Made by a program: the position numbers and the translations under genes. This document shows, in pieces, positions 26,699 to 35,373 of a stretch of 64,000 nucleotides of DNA (its first letter is position 1; each line of letters opens with the position of its first letter). Source of the stretch: Corynebacterium comes (GTDB taxonomy: Bacteria > Actinomycetota > Actinomycetes > Mycobacteriales > Mycobacteriaceae). Below the pieces are notes generated by a model that had not been told where the DNA came from, did no database searches, and was given only the letters and a program-made list of their open reading frames with translations. Where the stretch lies: the NCBI RefSeq assembly GCF_009734405.1, contig NZ_CP046453.1:2542001-2606000 (forward strand). The letters are read 5' to 3'.

Positions 26699-28126
26699 GT
26701 GAGGTGGTCGCCCCTGTGGGCGGGTGTGCTCATCGTCGCCCTGCTGTGGCCGCTCGCCCTGCCCGGCCAGCTGGCGCTGCGCGACATGCTGGTCCTCGAT
26801 TCCCCGGCGCTGTCCCCCGGCGCGCTGGGGACCGGAGATCTGCCGGCCCGCAACGCCCCGCAGGACGGGCTGCTGGCGCTGCTCGGGACTGTCCTGCCGG
26901 CCTCCTGGGTCGCGCGCGGTCTCATCCTGGCCGGTGCGGTCGCCGGCGCCGTCGGCGCGGTGTGGCTGGCCCGGTTCCAGGGCGCAACCCGCTTGTCCAC
27001 GCTCGCCTCCCTCACCCTCGTCCTCTGGAACCCCTTCGTGGTGGAACGCCTTCTGCAGGGCCACTGGTCGCTGGTCATCGCCGGGTGGCTGCTCCCCCTC
27101 ATCGCCGTCGCCGGAATGTCAGGGCGCCCCGGGGTGGCGTGGGTGGCCATGTGGGCGGCGTCGCTGACCCCCACCGGCGCCCTGTTCGCACTGTTCACAG
27201 GCGTGGCCACCGCCCGCGCCCACCGGGGGCGGACTCTGCTGCTCGGCGTCCTGTGCTGCCTGCCGTGGCTGGTCCCCGGCCTGATCCACAGCGGGGGTGC
27301 GGTCGCGGAATCCGCCGCGGCCTTCGCCCCGCGTGCAGAGGGGTACGTCGGGGCACCCGGCGCCCTCGTGGGACTCGGGGGGATCTGGAACGCCGACGCA
27401 GTGCCCCCCTCCCGGGAGATCGGTTTCGCCCTGGCCGGGGTGCTCCTGTTCGCCCTGCTGCTCACCGCCGCCCGCCGCGTGCCTGCGCCCCTGTTGTGGC
27501 TGGCCGGTGTCGGCCTGGGGGGCGCCGTGTTCGCGTGGCTGGCACCCGGGGTGCTGGGATGGTTGATCGCCACCGTCCCCGGCGCCGGCCTGGTCCGCGA
27601 CGCCAGCAAACTCACCGTCCTGGCACTGCCGGCCTACGTGGCTGCGGCGGCGTCGACACGCACCTGGGCGGCCGGCCTCGTACTTGTCCTGGCGCTGCTC
27701 CAGGTGCCCGACGCGCCGCGGGCTCTCGCCCCGTTGAGTCCGCAGCCGGTGGCCGTCGACCGGTCGCTCGTGGACCTGGTGGACGGTCGCGACGTGCTGC
27801 TCGTCGACGAACCGACGCTCGTCCGGCGTGCCGACGGCATCGTGATGATCAACCCCCTGGCCAAGGCGCTGCCCACCGTCGAATCCGGCGCGCTCAGCGT
27901 CGACGGAGTGCTTGTCGACGCCCCCTCGCCCCGCTGGCGGTCCGCCATCGCCGCGTGGGAGGCCCGCGACATGGCCGCGCTGGAGGATCTGGGGGTGGGT
28001 GTGGTCGTCTCCGAGGGTCAGGTGGTGGAGACCGCCGCCGGGCCGCAGCCTCGCAGACTGGGGCTCACGTTGCTGGCGGTGTGGCTGCTCATCCCCGCCG
28101 GGGTGTGGCTTGCGCGATGGCGGTGA
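26699..28126 (+). CDS. Polytopic membrane protein (Rv0226c-like position)
   Basis: A 475-residue protein with roughly ten hydrophobic helices in the first 350 residues and a soluble C-terminal part ending in a final helix. No catalytic motif is recognised. Gene order (DUF3068, this gene, convergent glycosyltransferase) parallels M. tuberculosis Rv0227c-Rv0226c-Rv0225, so it is probably the Rv0226c counterpart. Architecture is compatible with a GT-C-like or flippase-like role. GTG start 5 bp after the DUF3068 stop. The last 38 bp overlap the convergent glycosyltransferase gene. Confidence 0.8.
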   Translation: MRWSPLWAGVLIVALLWPLALPGQLALRDMLVLDSPALSPGALGTGDLPARNAPQDGLLALLGTVLPASWVARGLILAGAVAGAVGAVWLARFQGATRLSTLASLTLVLWNPFVVERLLQGHWSLVIAGWLLPLIAVAGMSGRPGVAWVAMWAASLTPTGALFALFTGVATARAHRGRTLLLGVLCCLPWLVPGLIHSGGAVAESAAAFAPRAEGYVGAPGALVGLGGIWNADAVPPSREIGFALAGVLLFALLLTAARRVPAPLLWLAGVGLGGAVFAWLAPGVLGWLIATVPGAGLVRDASKLTVLALPAYVAAAASTRTWAAGLVLVLALLQVPDAPRALAPLSPQPVAVDRSLVDLVDGRDVLLVDEPTLVRRADGIVMINPLAKALPTVESGALSVDGVLVDAPSPRWRSAIAAWEARDMAALEDLGVGVVVSEGQVVETAAGPQPRRLGLTLLAVWLLIPAGVWLARWR

Positions 28127-29210
28127 GCAGCTCCTCGAACCGCCCTCCGGTCTGCGCCCAGGAGAAACCCTCCGCACGCTTCCTGGCCGCCTCACCGAGA
28201 CGGTGGGTGAATTCGGCGTCGGCAAGCAGTCGGGCCGTCAGCTCCGTGAGCTCCGCCGGGGAATCGGCGAGCAGGCCGGTCTCGCGGTCGAGGACGGAGT
28301 TCCGCAGGCCACCGGCGGTGCGGTAACCGATGGTGGGCACGCCGTGCTGAGCGGCCTCCATGACCGCCAGGCCCCAACCCTCCTTACGGGAGGGCATGAG
28401 GTGCACCGTGGCGCGCGCCAGCAGGGCGTGCTTGTAGTCCTCGGTGACCTGGCCGTGGAAGCAGACACGATCGACCACGCCGCGGGTCTGCGCGTACTGG
28501 CGGAGCTCGTCCTCCCACCAACCGGACCCGATGACGTCCAGGACCACGTTCCCGGGCAGCTGCGCGAGCGTGTCCATCGCGTGTTCGATCTGCTTGTGCG
28601 GCACCAGGCGGGAGAGGGTGACCAGGTGGGTCGCACCGTTGCCGTCCAGGAGCGGAATACTCTCCGGCACCGGGTCGAGGCCGTTACGGATGATGGTGAT
28701 GTCCTCCTCGCGCACCCCCAGCTCGATGAGGTCCGCCCGCGAGGACTCCGAAACCGTCACGTACTGCGCACCCCGGTAGACACGCGGCGCAACCTGCGAC
28801 TCCAGGAACCAGCCCAGCACCGCGAGTGCGCGGCCCGCCACCGGCCACTGCTCCTTGTGCCGGTGGTGAGTGAGCAGCACCGTCGGCCGGCCCGCCACCA
28901 GCCGCGCGAAGAAGGGGATGCCGTTCTGGGTGTCCACCACCACGTCGATGTCCCCCAGCGTGCCGATGCCCACCCTGCCCAGCAGAATCCCCACCCACGC
29001 CCTCGGGTAGACCGTGAACTTGCCGCCGCTGCGAGAGAAGCGCACACCGTTGCGATGAGAACGTCGGGGTGCATCCGTGTGCCCGGCCGTCCGGTACACC
29101 ACCTCGTGACCACGGCCGGCGAGGTACTCGCCCACACGTTCCAGGTAGCGTTCCGAGCCGCCACCCTGCGGGTGGGTCGAATCGCGCCAGCACAGGAGAA
29201 GGATCTTCAT
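28089..29210 (-). CDS. GT4 family glycosyltransferase (Rv0225-like)
   Basis: A 373-residue GT-B glycosyltransferase. The N-terminal MKILLLCWRDSTHPQGGGSE has the nucleotide-sugar glycine loop, and the C-terminal half carries HLVTLSRLVPHKQIEHAMDT and PSRKEGWGLAVMEAAQHGVP with the E-x7-E motif of the GT4 class. Probably cytoplasmic or membrane-associated and involved in envelope lipid or glycan glycosylation. ATG 29210 was chosen because it begins the conserved domain; the frame continues upstream but overlaps the divergent methyltransferase gene. Confidence 0.88.
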   Translation of the reverse strand: MKILLLCWRDSTHPQGGGSERYLERVGEYLAGRGHEVVYRTAGHTDAPRRSHRNGVRFSRSGGKFTVYPRAWVGILLGRVGIGTLGDIDVVVDTQNGIPFFARLVAGRPTVLLTHHRHKEQWPVAGRALAVLGWFLESQVAPRVYRGAQYVTVSESSRADLIELGVREEDITIIRNGLDPVPESIPLLDGNGATHLVTLSRLVPHKQIEHAMDTLAQLPGNVVLDVIGSGWWEDELRQYAQTRGVVDRVCFHGQVTEDYKHALLARATVHLMPSRKEGWGLAVMEAAQHGVPTIGYRTAGGLRNSVLDRETGLLADSPAELTELTARLLADAEFTHRLGEAARKRAEGFSWAQTGGRFEELLTAIAQATPRRG

Positions 29211-29237
29211 GGTCCGCACAAGCCTACCTGTGCCACG

Positions 29238-30005
29238 ATGTATTCCGTGATGCCCCGAACCCGACGCCTGGCCACCCTGCGCCGCTCCTTCTCCCTGCTC
29301 CGGGCCCTCCGGCACGAACAGACCCGGCCGGAGTTCTTCTACCGGCCGCTCGCCGAGGACACGGCATCGCTCATCAGCGCCCTCCGCTCCGACCTGGTGG
29401 ACCGGCCCCTCACAGGAGCATCGGTGCTCGACGTCGGCGGCGGCCCCGGTTACTTCGCCGACGCCTTCGCCGAGAAGGACGCCTGGTACGTCCCGGTCGA
29501 ACCCGACGTGGGCGAGATGGCCGCCGCCGGCATCACCGTGCCCGGCTCCGTGCGTGGCGACGGCCGGTCACTCCCCTTCCGCGCCGACACCTTCGACGTG
29601 GTGTACTCATCCAACGTCGCCGAGCACGTCCCGGACCCCTGGGCCATGGGGGAGGAGATGCTGCGCGTCACCCGCCCCGGTGGGCTGACGATCCTCAGCT
29701 ACACCGTCTGGCTCGGCCCCTTCGGTGGCCACGAGACCGGCGTCTGGGAGCACTACGTCGGCGGTGACTTCGCGCGGCGTCGATACGAATCGCGCCACGG
29801 TCACCCCCCGAAGAACGTCTTCGGCGAGTCGCTCTTCAACGTCTCCTGCGCCGAAGGGCTGCGCTGGGCCCGGCAGGTCGAGGGCGCCACCCTGGTCGCG
29901 GCCTTCCCCCGGTACCATCCCGCCTGGGCGTGGTGGATGGTCCGCGTCCCGCTGCTCCGCGAGTTCCTGGTGTCCAACCTGGTGCTGGTCCTGCGTCGCC
30001 GGTAG
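29238..30005 (+). CDS. SAM-dependent methyltransferase (Rv0224c-like)
   Basis: A 255-residue class I methyltransferase. The SAM motif is SVLDVGGGPGYFADAFAEKD, with the later RGDGRSLPFRADTFDVVYSS and AEHVPDPWAMGEEMLRVTRP typical of the methyltransferase 11 family. It is divergent from the glycosyltransferase gene (27 bp apart) and corresponds by position to M. tuberculosis Rv0224c. The substrate is unknown. ATG 29238 and ATG 29250 are both possible starts; neither has a convincing ribosome binding site. Confidence 0.85.
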   Translation: MYSVMPRTRRLATLRRSFSLLRALRHEQTRPEFFYRPLAEDTASLISALRSDLVDRPLTGASVLDVGGGPGYFADAFAEKDAWYVPVEPDVGEMAAAGITVPGSVRGDGRSLPFRADTFDVVYSSNVAEHVPDPWAMGEEMLRVTRPGGLTILSYTVWLGPFGGHETGVWEHYVGGDFARRRYESRHGHPPKNVFGESLFNVSCAEGLRWARQVEGATLVAAFPRYHPAWAWWMVRVPLLREFLVSNLVLVLRRR

Positions 30006-30155
30006 GAGTGGTGGCGTACGCCCCTTCCCCCCGACTTCACGTCACCGGACATCACCCTGATATCGGGGTCTACGGCGGCGAAGTCATGGTGGCGAAGTCG
30101 GCGTGTCCGCCCACACCCCGGGACACCCCCGGGCGTGACCTCCCCACATGAAACA

Positions 30156-30191
30156 CCCACCCCCAGGGACCGTGGTCAGCCTGGGGGTGGG
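30156..30191. terminator. Hairpin between convergent methyltransferase and pckG
   Basis: CCCACCCCCAGG (30156-30167) pairs with CCTGGGGGTGGG (30180-30191), a 12-bp stem with a 12-base loop. It lies 25 bp beyond the pckG stop and probably serves both convergent transcripts. The rest of 30006-30155 shows nothing recognisable. Confidence 0.75.
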
Positions 30192-30215
30192 GGGTTCTTG
30201 TCGAGTCTCGGCGGG

Positions 30216-32045
30216 TCAGGCCTGGGCGGCCTCGATGCGCTCCTTGAGCTTGCCCAGCTGCTCGTGCACCTCGTTCGGCACGCGCGGGCCGAGGAAGGCG
30301 AGGTACTCCTCATTGGAGGCGACGTCGCGGGACCAGTCGGCAGCGGGTGCGGACAGCGCCTCGTTCACGTCCTCGAGCGGGGTGTCCAGACCGGTGAGGT
30401 CCAGGTCCTCGGCGCGGGCGGTGTTGCCCACGATGGTCTCGTCGGCGCCGACACGGCCCTCAATGCGGTCGATGACCCACTTGAGCACGCGGGAGTTGTC
30501 GCCGAAGCCCGGCCACAGGAAGCGGCCGTCCTCGCCGCGGCGGAACCAGTTCACCAGGAAGATCGAAGGCATACGGTCGCCGCCCTTGTTGCCCATGTCG
30601 ATCCAGTGCTGCAGGTAGTCACCGGCGTTGTAGCCCATGAACGGCAGCATGGCCATCGGGTCGTGGCGCAGGGAACCGACCTTGGCCTCGGCGGAGGCGG
30701 CGGTCTGGCCGGAGGACAGCGTCGCACCGATGAAGGTGCCGTGCTCCCAGTCGAAGGACTGGCTCACCAGCGGGACGGTGTCGGCGCGGCGGCCGCCGAA
30801 GAGGATGGCGTCGATCTTGACGCCCTTCGGGTCGTTGAACTCGGGCGCTGCCGCCGGGCTCTGCTCGATGGCGACGCAGTAGCGGGAGTTCGGGTGTGCG
30901 GCGTTGGTGCCGGACTCCGGGGTCCAGTCGTTGCCCAGCCAGTCGACGAGGTGCGCCGGCTTCTCTCCGTCCATGCCCTCCCACCAGATGTCGCCGTCGT
31001 CGGTGAGCGCGACGTTGGTGAACAGGGTGTTGCCCGGCTCCATGGTGCGCATGGCGATCGGGTTGGAGGCGTAGTTGGTGCCCGGGGCGACACCGAAGAA
31101 ACCGTTCTCCGGGTTGACGGCGTAGAGGCCGTCCTCACGGAGCTTGAGCCATGCGATGTCATCGCCGACGACCTCGGCGGTCCAACCCTCGATGGTCGGG
31201 GTGATCATGGCGAGGTTGGTCTTGCCGCAGGCGGACGGGAAGGCGGCGGCGATGTGGTAGCTCTTGCCCTCCGGGGAGTTCAGCTTGAGGATGAGCATGT
31301 GCTCAGCCATCCAGCCTTCTTCCTTGGCCATGACGGAAGCGATACGCAGGGCGTAGCACTTCTTCGCCAGGATGGCGTTGCCGCCGTAACCGGAACCGTA
31401 GGACCAGATCTCCTTGGTGTCCGGGAACTGGGTGATGTACTTGGTGTCGTTGCACGGCCACGGCACGTCCTCCTGGCCGGGCTCGAGCGGAGCGCCGACG
31501 GAGTGGAGTGCGTGGACGAAGTCACCGTCGGTGCCGATCTTGGCCAGGGCCTCGGCACCCATACGGGTCATGATGGCCATGGAGAGGACGACGTAGGCGG
31601 AGTCGGTCAGCTGGACGCCCAGCTTCGGATCCGGATCGGTGATCGGACCCATGCAGAAGGGGACGACGTACATGGTGCGGCCCTTCATGGCGCCACGGTA
31701 GACCTCGGTCATCTCGGCCTTCATCTCGGCCGGGGCGACCCAGTTGTTGGTCGGGCCGGCGTCCTCCTCGTTCTCGGAGCAGATGTAGGTACGGGACTCC
31801 ACGCGAGCGACGTCGTCCGGGTTGGAACGGGCGAGGAAGCTGTTGGGGCGCTTCTCCTCGTTGAGCTTGATCAGGGTCCCTGCCTCGATGAGCTCTGAGG
31901 TGAGGCGATCCCACTCCTCCTGCGAACCATCGGCGAAGACGACCGCCTCAGGCTCGAACAATTCGACCGCCTCTGCAATCCAGGAGAGGAGCTTCTCGTT
32001 GTCGGTCGGGGCGGGGCCCACCAGGCCCTTGATTGCAGTCGTCAT
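30216..32045 (-). CDS. pckG: Phosphoenolpyruvate carboxykinase (GTP)
   Basis: A 609-residue GTP-dependent PEPCK converting oxaloacetate to PEP and CO2, the main gluconeogenic step in corynebacteria. Active-site motifs are the P-loop with the family cysteine, [20 protein letters not shown] (Cys273), and the metal-binding [20 protein letters not shown]. The Arg-rich [20 protein letters not shown] is also typical. Length is normal. The ATG follows AGGAG with six-base spacing. Confidence 0.97.
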   Translation of the reverse strand: MTTAIKGLVGPAPTDNEKLLSWIAEAVELFEPEAVVFADGSQEEWDRLTSELIEAGTLIKLNEEKRPNSFLARSNPDDVARVESRTYICSENEEDAGPTNNWVAPAEMKAEMTEVYRGAMKGRTMYVVPFCMGPITDPDPKLGVQLTDSAYVVLSMAIMTRMGAEALAKIGTDGDFVHALHSVGAPLEPGQEDVPWPCNDTKYITQFPDTKEIWSYGSGYGGNAILAKKCYALRIASVMAKEEGWMAEHMLILKLNSPEGKSYHIAAAFPSACGKTNLAMITPTIEGWTAEVVGDDIAWLKLREDGLYAVNPENGFFGVAPGTNYASNPIAMRTMEPGNTLFTNVALTDDGDIWWEGMDGEKPAHLVDWLGNDWTPESGTNAAHPNSRYCVAIEQSPAAAPEFNDPKGVKIDAILFGGRRADTVPLVSQSFDWEHGTFIGATLSSGQTAASAEAKVGSLRHDPMAMLPFMGYNAGDYLQHWIDMGNKGGDRMPSIFLVNWFRRGEDGRFLWPGFGDNSRVLKWVIDRIEGRVGADETIVGNTARAEDLDLTGLDTPLEDVNEALSAPAADWSRDVASNEEYLAFLGPRVPNEVHEQLGKLKERIEAAQA

Positions 32046-32137
32046 TAGTACTCCTGATTAATTCTTCACTCGGCAGAGATCTCGCCCTACAGGTTATCCA
32101 TTTCAATGCGTGTTCGGCTACGGATAGAGTTATTGAG

Positions 32138-32152
32138 GACGTGTCATACGTC
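32138..32152. promoter_or_regulatory. Palindrome in the pckG upstream region
   Basis: GACGT-GTCAT-ACGTC is a perfect 5-bp inverted repeat 93 bp before the pckG start, in the spacer shared with the end of the DUF6802-like gene. It is a candidate regulator site; pck is transcriptionally controlled in C. glutamicum, but I cannot assign this motif to a regulator. Confidence 0.35.
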
Positions 32153-32165
32153 ATAACCTGCCAGT

Positions 32166-32570
32166 TTATCCCCGTTCAATCCGATGCCACCCGGCTTTTC
32201 CCGGGTTCTCCCCCCTGCCCGCAGTCCCCTTTTCGGGGGTGCCATCGGAGGGCAAACCCCACTCGGAGCCCCCGTCGGAGGGCAAGATTCCGGAAACATC
32301 GGCGACCAGACCCCAGGCCGCGCGGTGCGGATCGGCGGTGAATACGTCGTATCCCCCGTCCTGATGGACCGAGGAAATGTGATCGACAACGCCGTCGCCG
32401 TCAAGGTCGGCATAGACGGTCGTGCCACCCGGGTCGGTGAGGGTGACGGAATCCCCCACGGCGCCGTCGAGTTCGAGCTGTTCCCCGCCCAACCGGAGGC
32501 GCAGCGTGTCGCCGTCCCCGGCCCCGGTCAGATCCTCGAGCCCGTGCAGACTCGACCACCATTCATTCAT
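32166..32570 (-). CDS. DUF6802-like acidic protein
   Basis: A 134-residue hydrophilic protein beginning MNEWWSSLHGLEDLTGAGDG. It contains GTTVYADLDGDGVVDHISSV, a short EF-hand/dockerin-like DxDxDG stretch of the type that can bind calcium, and DPHRAAWGLVADVSG. It resembles a small Corynebacteriales family (DUF6802) known to me only as hypothetical. The ATG overlaps the stop of the preceding membrane protein gene (ATGA), so both are co-translated. The C-terminal 35 residues are Gly/Pro-rich and probably disordered. Confidence 0.72.
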   Translation of the reverse strand: MNEWWSSLHGLEDLTGAGDGDTLRLRLGGEQLELDGAVGDSVTLTDPGGTTVYADLDGDGVVDHISSVHQDGGYDVFTADPHRAAWGLVADVSGILPSDGGSEWGLPSDGTPEKGTAGRGENPGKAGWHRIERG

Positions 32571-33733
32571 TGCAGCTCCTCGGCCAGTGTTCGGCGCAGC
32601 CAGGCGGCCGGCGCGTGGGTGGGTGCCCGTCGAATGCGGGCGGCCTCGTCCCGCGCCCAGACGGAATGCGCTTCTCTGCGTCCCCTCCGCCACCGCAACC
32701 CTCCCGCGGCCAGGGCGGCGGCGGCCCCCACCAGGACGCCCGCCAGGGGACCCACCGACCAGGCTGAACGTCCCGTGGCCACGCCGACGGCCAGTGCGAT
32801 GAGCACGGCCTGCCCGGCGACCTCCCGCAAGTCGGGCGGCGAGGCGGGGGCGAGCCCGTGCCCACGGGCCAGGGCCGTGAGGTCCCCGAGGGCACGGCGG
32901 GCGACGAGGTCGGCGAGGCGGGCGTCGAGAAGCAGACGTCGCCGGCGTTCCAGCTGGTCGGCGGCGCGCAGCCAGGTACCCGGGCGGGGAACGGGCGGCG
33001 GGGAGGCGGGGAGGGTGAGCGCATGCCGGACGGCGTCCGCGAGTGGGCGGCCGGGCCGGACGACGGTGCCGGGGATCTCGGCGGGGAGCGGGGCGGTCGA
33101 GATCAGTCGTCCGGCACGGCGGGCGGCGTCGCGCAACGTGGGGTGGTCGACGTCGGCCCAACCGGCGGGCGGGGCGACCGCGAGCACGGCGTCCACATGG
33201 GCGTCCGCGACGATCTCCATGCCGGGCAGCTCCACACGCACCTGCGGATCGGGGCTGATGACGGCGATCCGGGGGGTGGGCACGGTCATCCCGCCGGCAC
33301 CGGCGACGGCCAGCAGCTCCTCCGCCACGTGGGGGTGCCGCGCGGCCAGCGCGCGGAGTTCGCCGTGGAGGAGGCGGGTGCGGACGTCGAGAAGCAGCTC
33401 CGGGGACCAGGGGCCGGACTCCGGGAGGGCGGGAACCACCAGGACCGCCTGGGGGCCTGCCGCGATGCGGGAACGGACCGCGGCAGTCAGGGGCCCGGGG
33501 TGGATGAGCACGAGGACGTCGATACCCGGGGTGGTGGCGGGCCAGGTGACGGCAACCTCTCTGACCTGCCAGGATTCAGGGACCCGGGCGGGGCCGTCCA
33601 GGGTGCAGGCCCCCACGCGGGGCGGGCCGGTGAGCTCGAGAAGCACCCGGCGTAGGGCGATGCCCGCGAGGCAGCCGAAATCGCGCGCGTCCGCCCAGTC
33701 GGCGGCGCGGATGAAGATCTCAGGCGTGCGCAT
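32567..33733 (-). CDS. Hypothetical protein with C-terminal membrane helix pair
   Basis: A 388-residue protein I cannot assign to a family. It is Ala/Arg/Leu-rich, with several Rossmann-like beta-strand segments (VLVLIHPGP, AVLVVPALPE, IAVISPDPQV) and two adjacent hydrophobic segments near residues 310-350 (AVLIALAVGVATG and VGPLAGVLVGAAAALAAGG). ATG 33733 was chosen because GGGGAGGGGGTGG precedes it; an in-frame ATG at 33826 would add 31 low-complexity residues. It sits between trmB and pckG, where M. tuberculosis has Rv0209/Rv0210. Confidence 0.7.
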   Translation of the reverse strand: MRTPEIFIRAADWADARDFGCLAGIALRRVLLELTGPPRVGACTLDGPARVPESWQVREVAVTWPATTPGIDVLVLIHPGPLTAAVRSRIAAGPQAVLVVPALPESGPWSPELLLDVRTRLLHGELRALAARHPHVAEELLAVAGAGGMTVPTPRIAVISPDPQVRVELPGMEIVADAHVDAVLAVAPPAGWADVDHPTLRDAARRAGRLISTAPLPAEIPGTVVRPGRPLADAVRHALTLPASPPPVPRPGTWLRAADQLERRRRLLLDARLADLVARRALGDLTALARGHGLAPASPPDLREVAGQAVLIALAVGVATGRSAWSVGPLAGVLVGAAAALAAGGLRWRRGRREAHSVWARDEAARIRRAPTHAPAAWLRRTLAEELQ

Positions 33734-33848
33734 GCCCCACCCCCTCCCCCGGGTTGATCCGCGCCCATCCTCACCCGGCGGCCCGCGAACCGCAACCGGG
33801 GCGGAGGAAAATTGAAGTTTGCCCACTGCAGGGGAAGAATAGGTACTG

Positions 33849-34631
33849 ATGTCTATTTCTGATTTTCCCGATAAAGAACGGCCCCTGGGCGATCTGCCCG
33901 CCGGCCGTCCCCTGCAGACCGACTTCGGCGACGACGGCCGCGACTATCCGCGCCTCGGCACAGTGAGTTTCCGCCGCGGCACGCTCACCGACAACCAGGA
34001 GAAACTCTGGGACGAGAACTGGCCGCGCCTCGGCCGGGTGCTCTCCGATGAGCTTATCGACGTCGACGGGTGGTTCGGCCGCACCGGCGCACCCACCATC
34101 GTGGAGATCGGCTCCGGCACCGGCACCTCCACCGCCGCGATGGCACCCCTGGAGGCTGACACCAACATCATCGCCGTCGAGCTGTACAAGCCGGGCCTGG
34201 CGAAGCTGCTGGGTTCGGCCGTGCGCGGCGGCATCGACAACATCCGCATGGTGCGTGGCGACGGCGTCGAGGTCCTCGCCCGCATGATCGCCCCCGGCTC
34301 CCTGGACGGGGTCCGCATCTTCTTCCCCGATCCCTGGCCGAAGGCGCGCCACCACAAGCGCCGCATCATCCAGACCGGCACGCTGCACCTGATCGCCACC
34401 CGCCTCAAGCCGGGCGGGGTCCTGCACGTGGCCACCGACCACGCCGACTACGCCGAGTGGATCGCCGAGCTCGTCGACGCCGAGCCGCTCCTGGAACACA
34501 AGAGCTGGCCGTGGGCGCAGTGCCCGCAGCTGGTGGACCGTCAGGTCATCACCAAGTTCGAGGGCAAGGGTCTGGACAAAGACCACACCATCACCGAATT
34601 CCTCTGGCAGCGCACTGACGCGCCCGCCTGA
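33849..34631 (+). CDS. trmB: tRNA (guanine-N7)-methyltransferase TrmB
   Basis: A 260-residue SAM-dependent enzyme that methylates G46 in tRNA. SAM-binding motif [20 protein letters not shown] and the family signature [20 protein letters not shown] are intact, followed by [15 protein letters not shown]. An N-terminal extension of about 60 residues is usual in actinobacteria. Divergent from the preceding hypothetical gene and followed on the same strand by the NYN and MmpL genes, as in the M. tuberculosis mmpL3 region. Confidence 0.95.
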   Translation: MSISDFPDKERPLGDLPAGRPLQTDFGDDGRDYPRLGTVSFRRGTLTDNQEKLWDENWPRLGRVLSDELIDVDGWFGRTGAPTIVEIGSGTGTSTAAMAPLEADTNIIAVELYKPGLAKLLGSAVRGGIDNIRMVRGDGVEVLARMIAPGSLDGVRIFFPDPWPKARHHKRRIIQTGTLHLIATRLKPGGVLHVATDHADYAEWIAELVDAEPLLEHKSWPWAQCPQLVDRQVITKFEGKGLDKDHTITEFLWQRTDAPA

Positions 34632-34663
34632 TTTTCCCTCATTTCAAGAGAAGAGCACCCACC

Positions 34664-35341
34664 GTGAGCGACCTTCACGAGTCCACCCACCACTACCGCG
34701 CCCAGGATCCCCCCGGCCCCGACAACCTTCTGCTGGTCTGGGACGCCCCGAACCTGGACATGGGTCTGGGAGCCATCCTCGGTGGTCGCCCCACCGCCGC
34801 GTACCGTCCGCGTTTCGACGCCATCGGTCGCTGGCTGCTCGCCCGCGCCGGCAAGCTCTCCCATGAGACGGGCAGTCGCGTCGAGGCGGAGGCCACCGTG
34901 TTCACCAACGTCACCCCGGGCGGTGCGGACGTCGTCCGCCCCTGGGTGGAGGCTTTGCGTAACGTCGGTTTCGCTGTCTTCGCGAAGCCGAAGACGGACG
35001 AGGACTCCGACGTCGACCCCGACATGATCGCCCACATCCGCCGGCGCCATGCAGAAGGCGTACTGCGCGGGCTGGTCGTGGCCTCGGCCGACGGGCAGAA
35101 CTTCAGGGAGACCATCGACGAACTGATCGCCGAGGGCCTGCCCGTCACCGTCCTCGGCTTCCACGAGCACGCCTCCTGGGCAGTCGGCTCCGATACGATC
35201 GATTTCGTCGACCTCGAGGAGATCACCGGCGTCTTCCGGGAGCCGCTTCCCCGCATCAGCCTGGACCAGCTCCCCGACGAAGGCGCATGGCTCCAGCCCT
35301 TCCGCCCCCTGTCGGCTCTGCTGGCAGGCCGCAACAACTGA
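34664..35341 (+). CDS. NYN domain protein (Rv0207c-like)
   Basis: A 225-residue PIN-like NYN-domain protein. LLLVWDAPNLDMGLGAIL has the first conserved Asp and Asn, KPKTDEDSDVDPDMIAHIRR the second acidic cluster, and VLRGLVVASADGQNFRETID the third, as expected for a metal-dependent nuclease-like site. The conserved position between trmB and the mmpL3-type gene matches Rv0207c. Predicted RNA-processing activity is unproven. GTG start after an AAGAGAAGAG region. Confidence 0.86.
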   Translation: MSDLHESTHHYRAQDPPGPDNLLLVWDAPNLDMGLGAILGGRPTAAYRPRFDAIGRWLLARAGKLSHETGSRVEAEATVFTNVTPGGADVVRPWVEALRNVGFAVFAKPKTDEDSDVDPDMIAHIRRRHAEGVLRGLVVASADGQNFRETIDELIAEGLPVTVLGFHEHASWAVGSDTIDFVDLEEITGVFREPLPRISLDQLPDEGAWLQPFRPLSALLAGRNN

Positions 35342-35373
35342 CAGAACAACCACTGACAGAAAGGGGAAGGCCG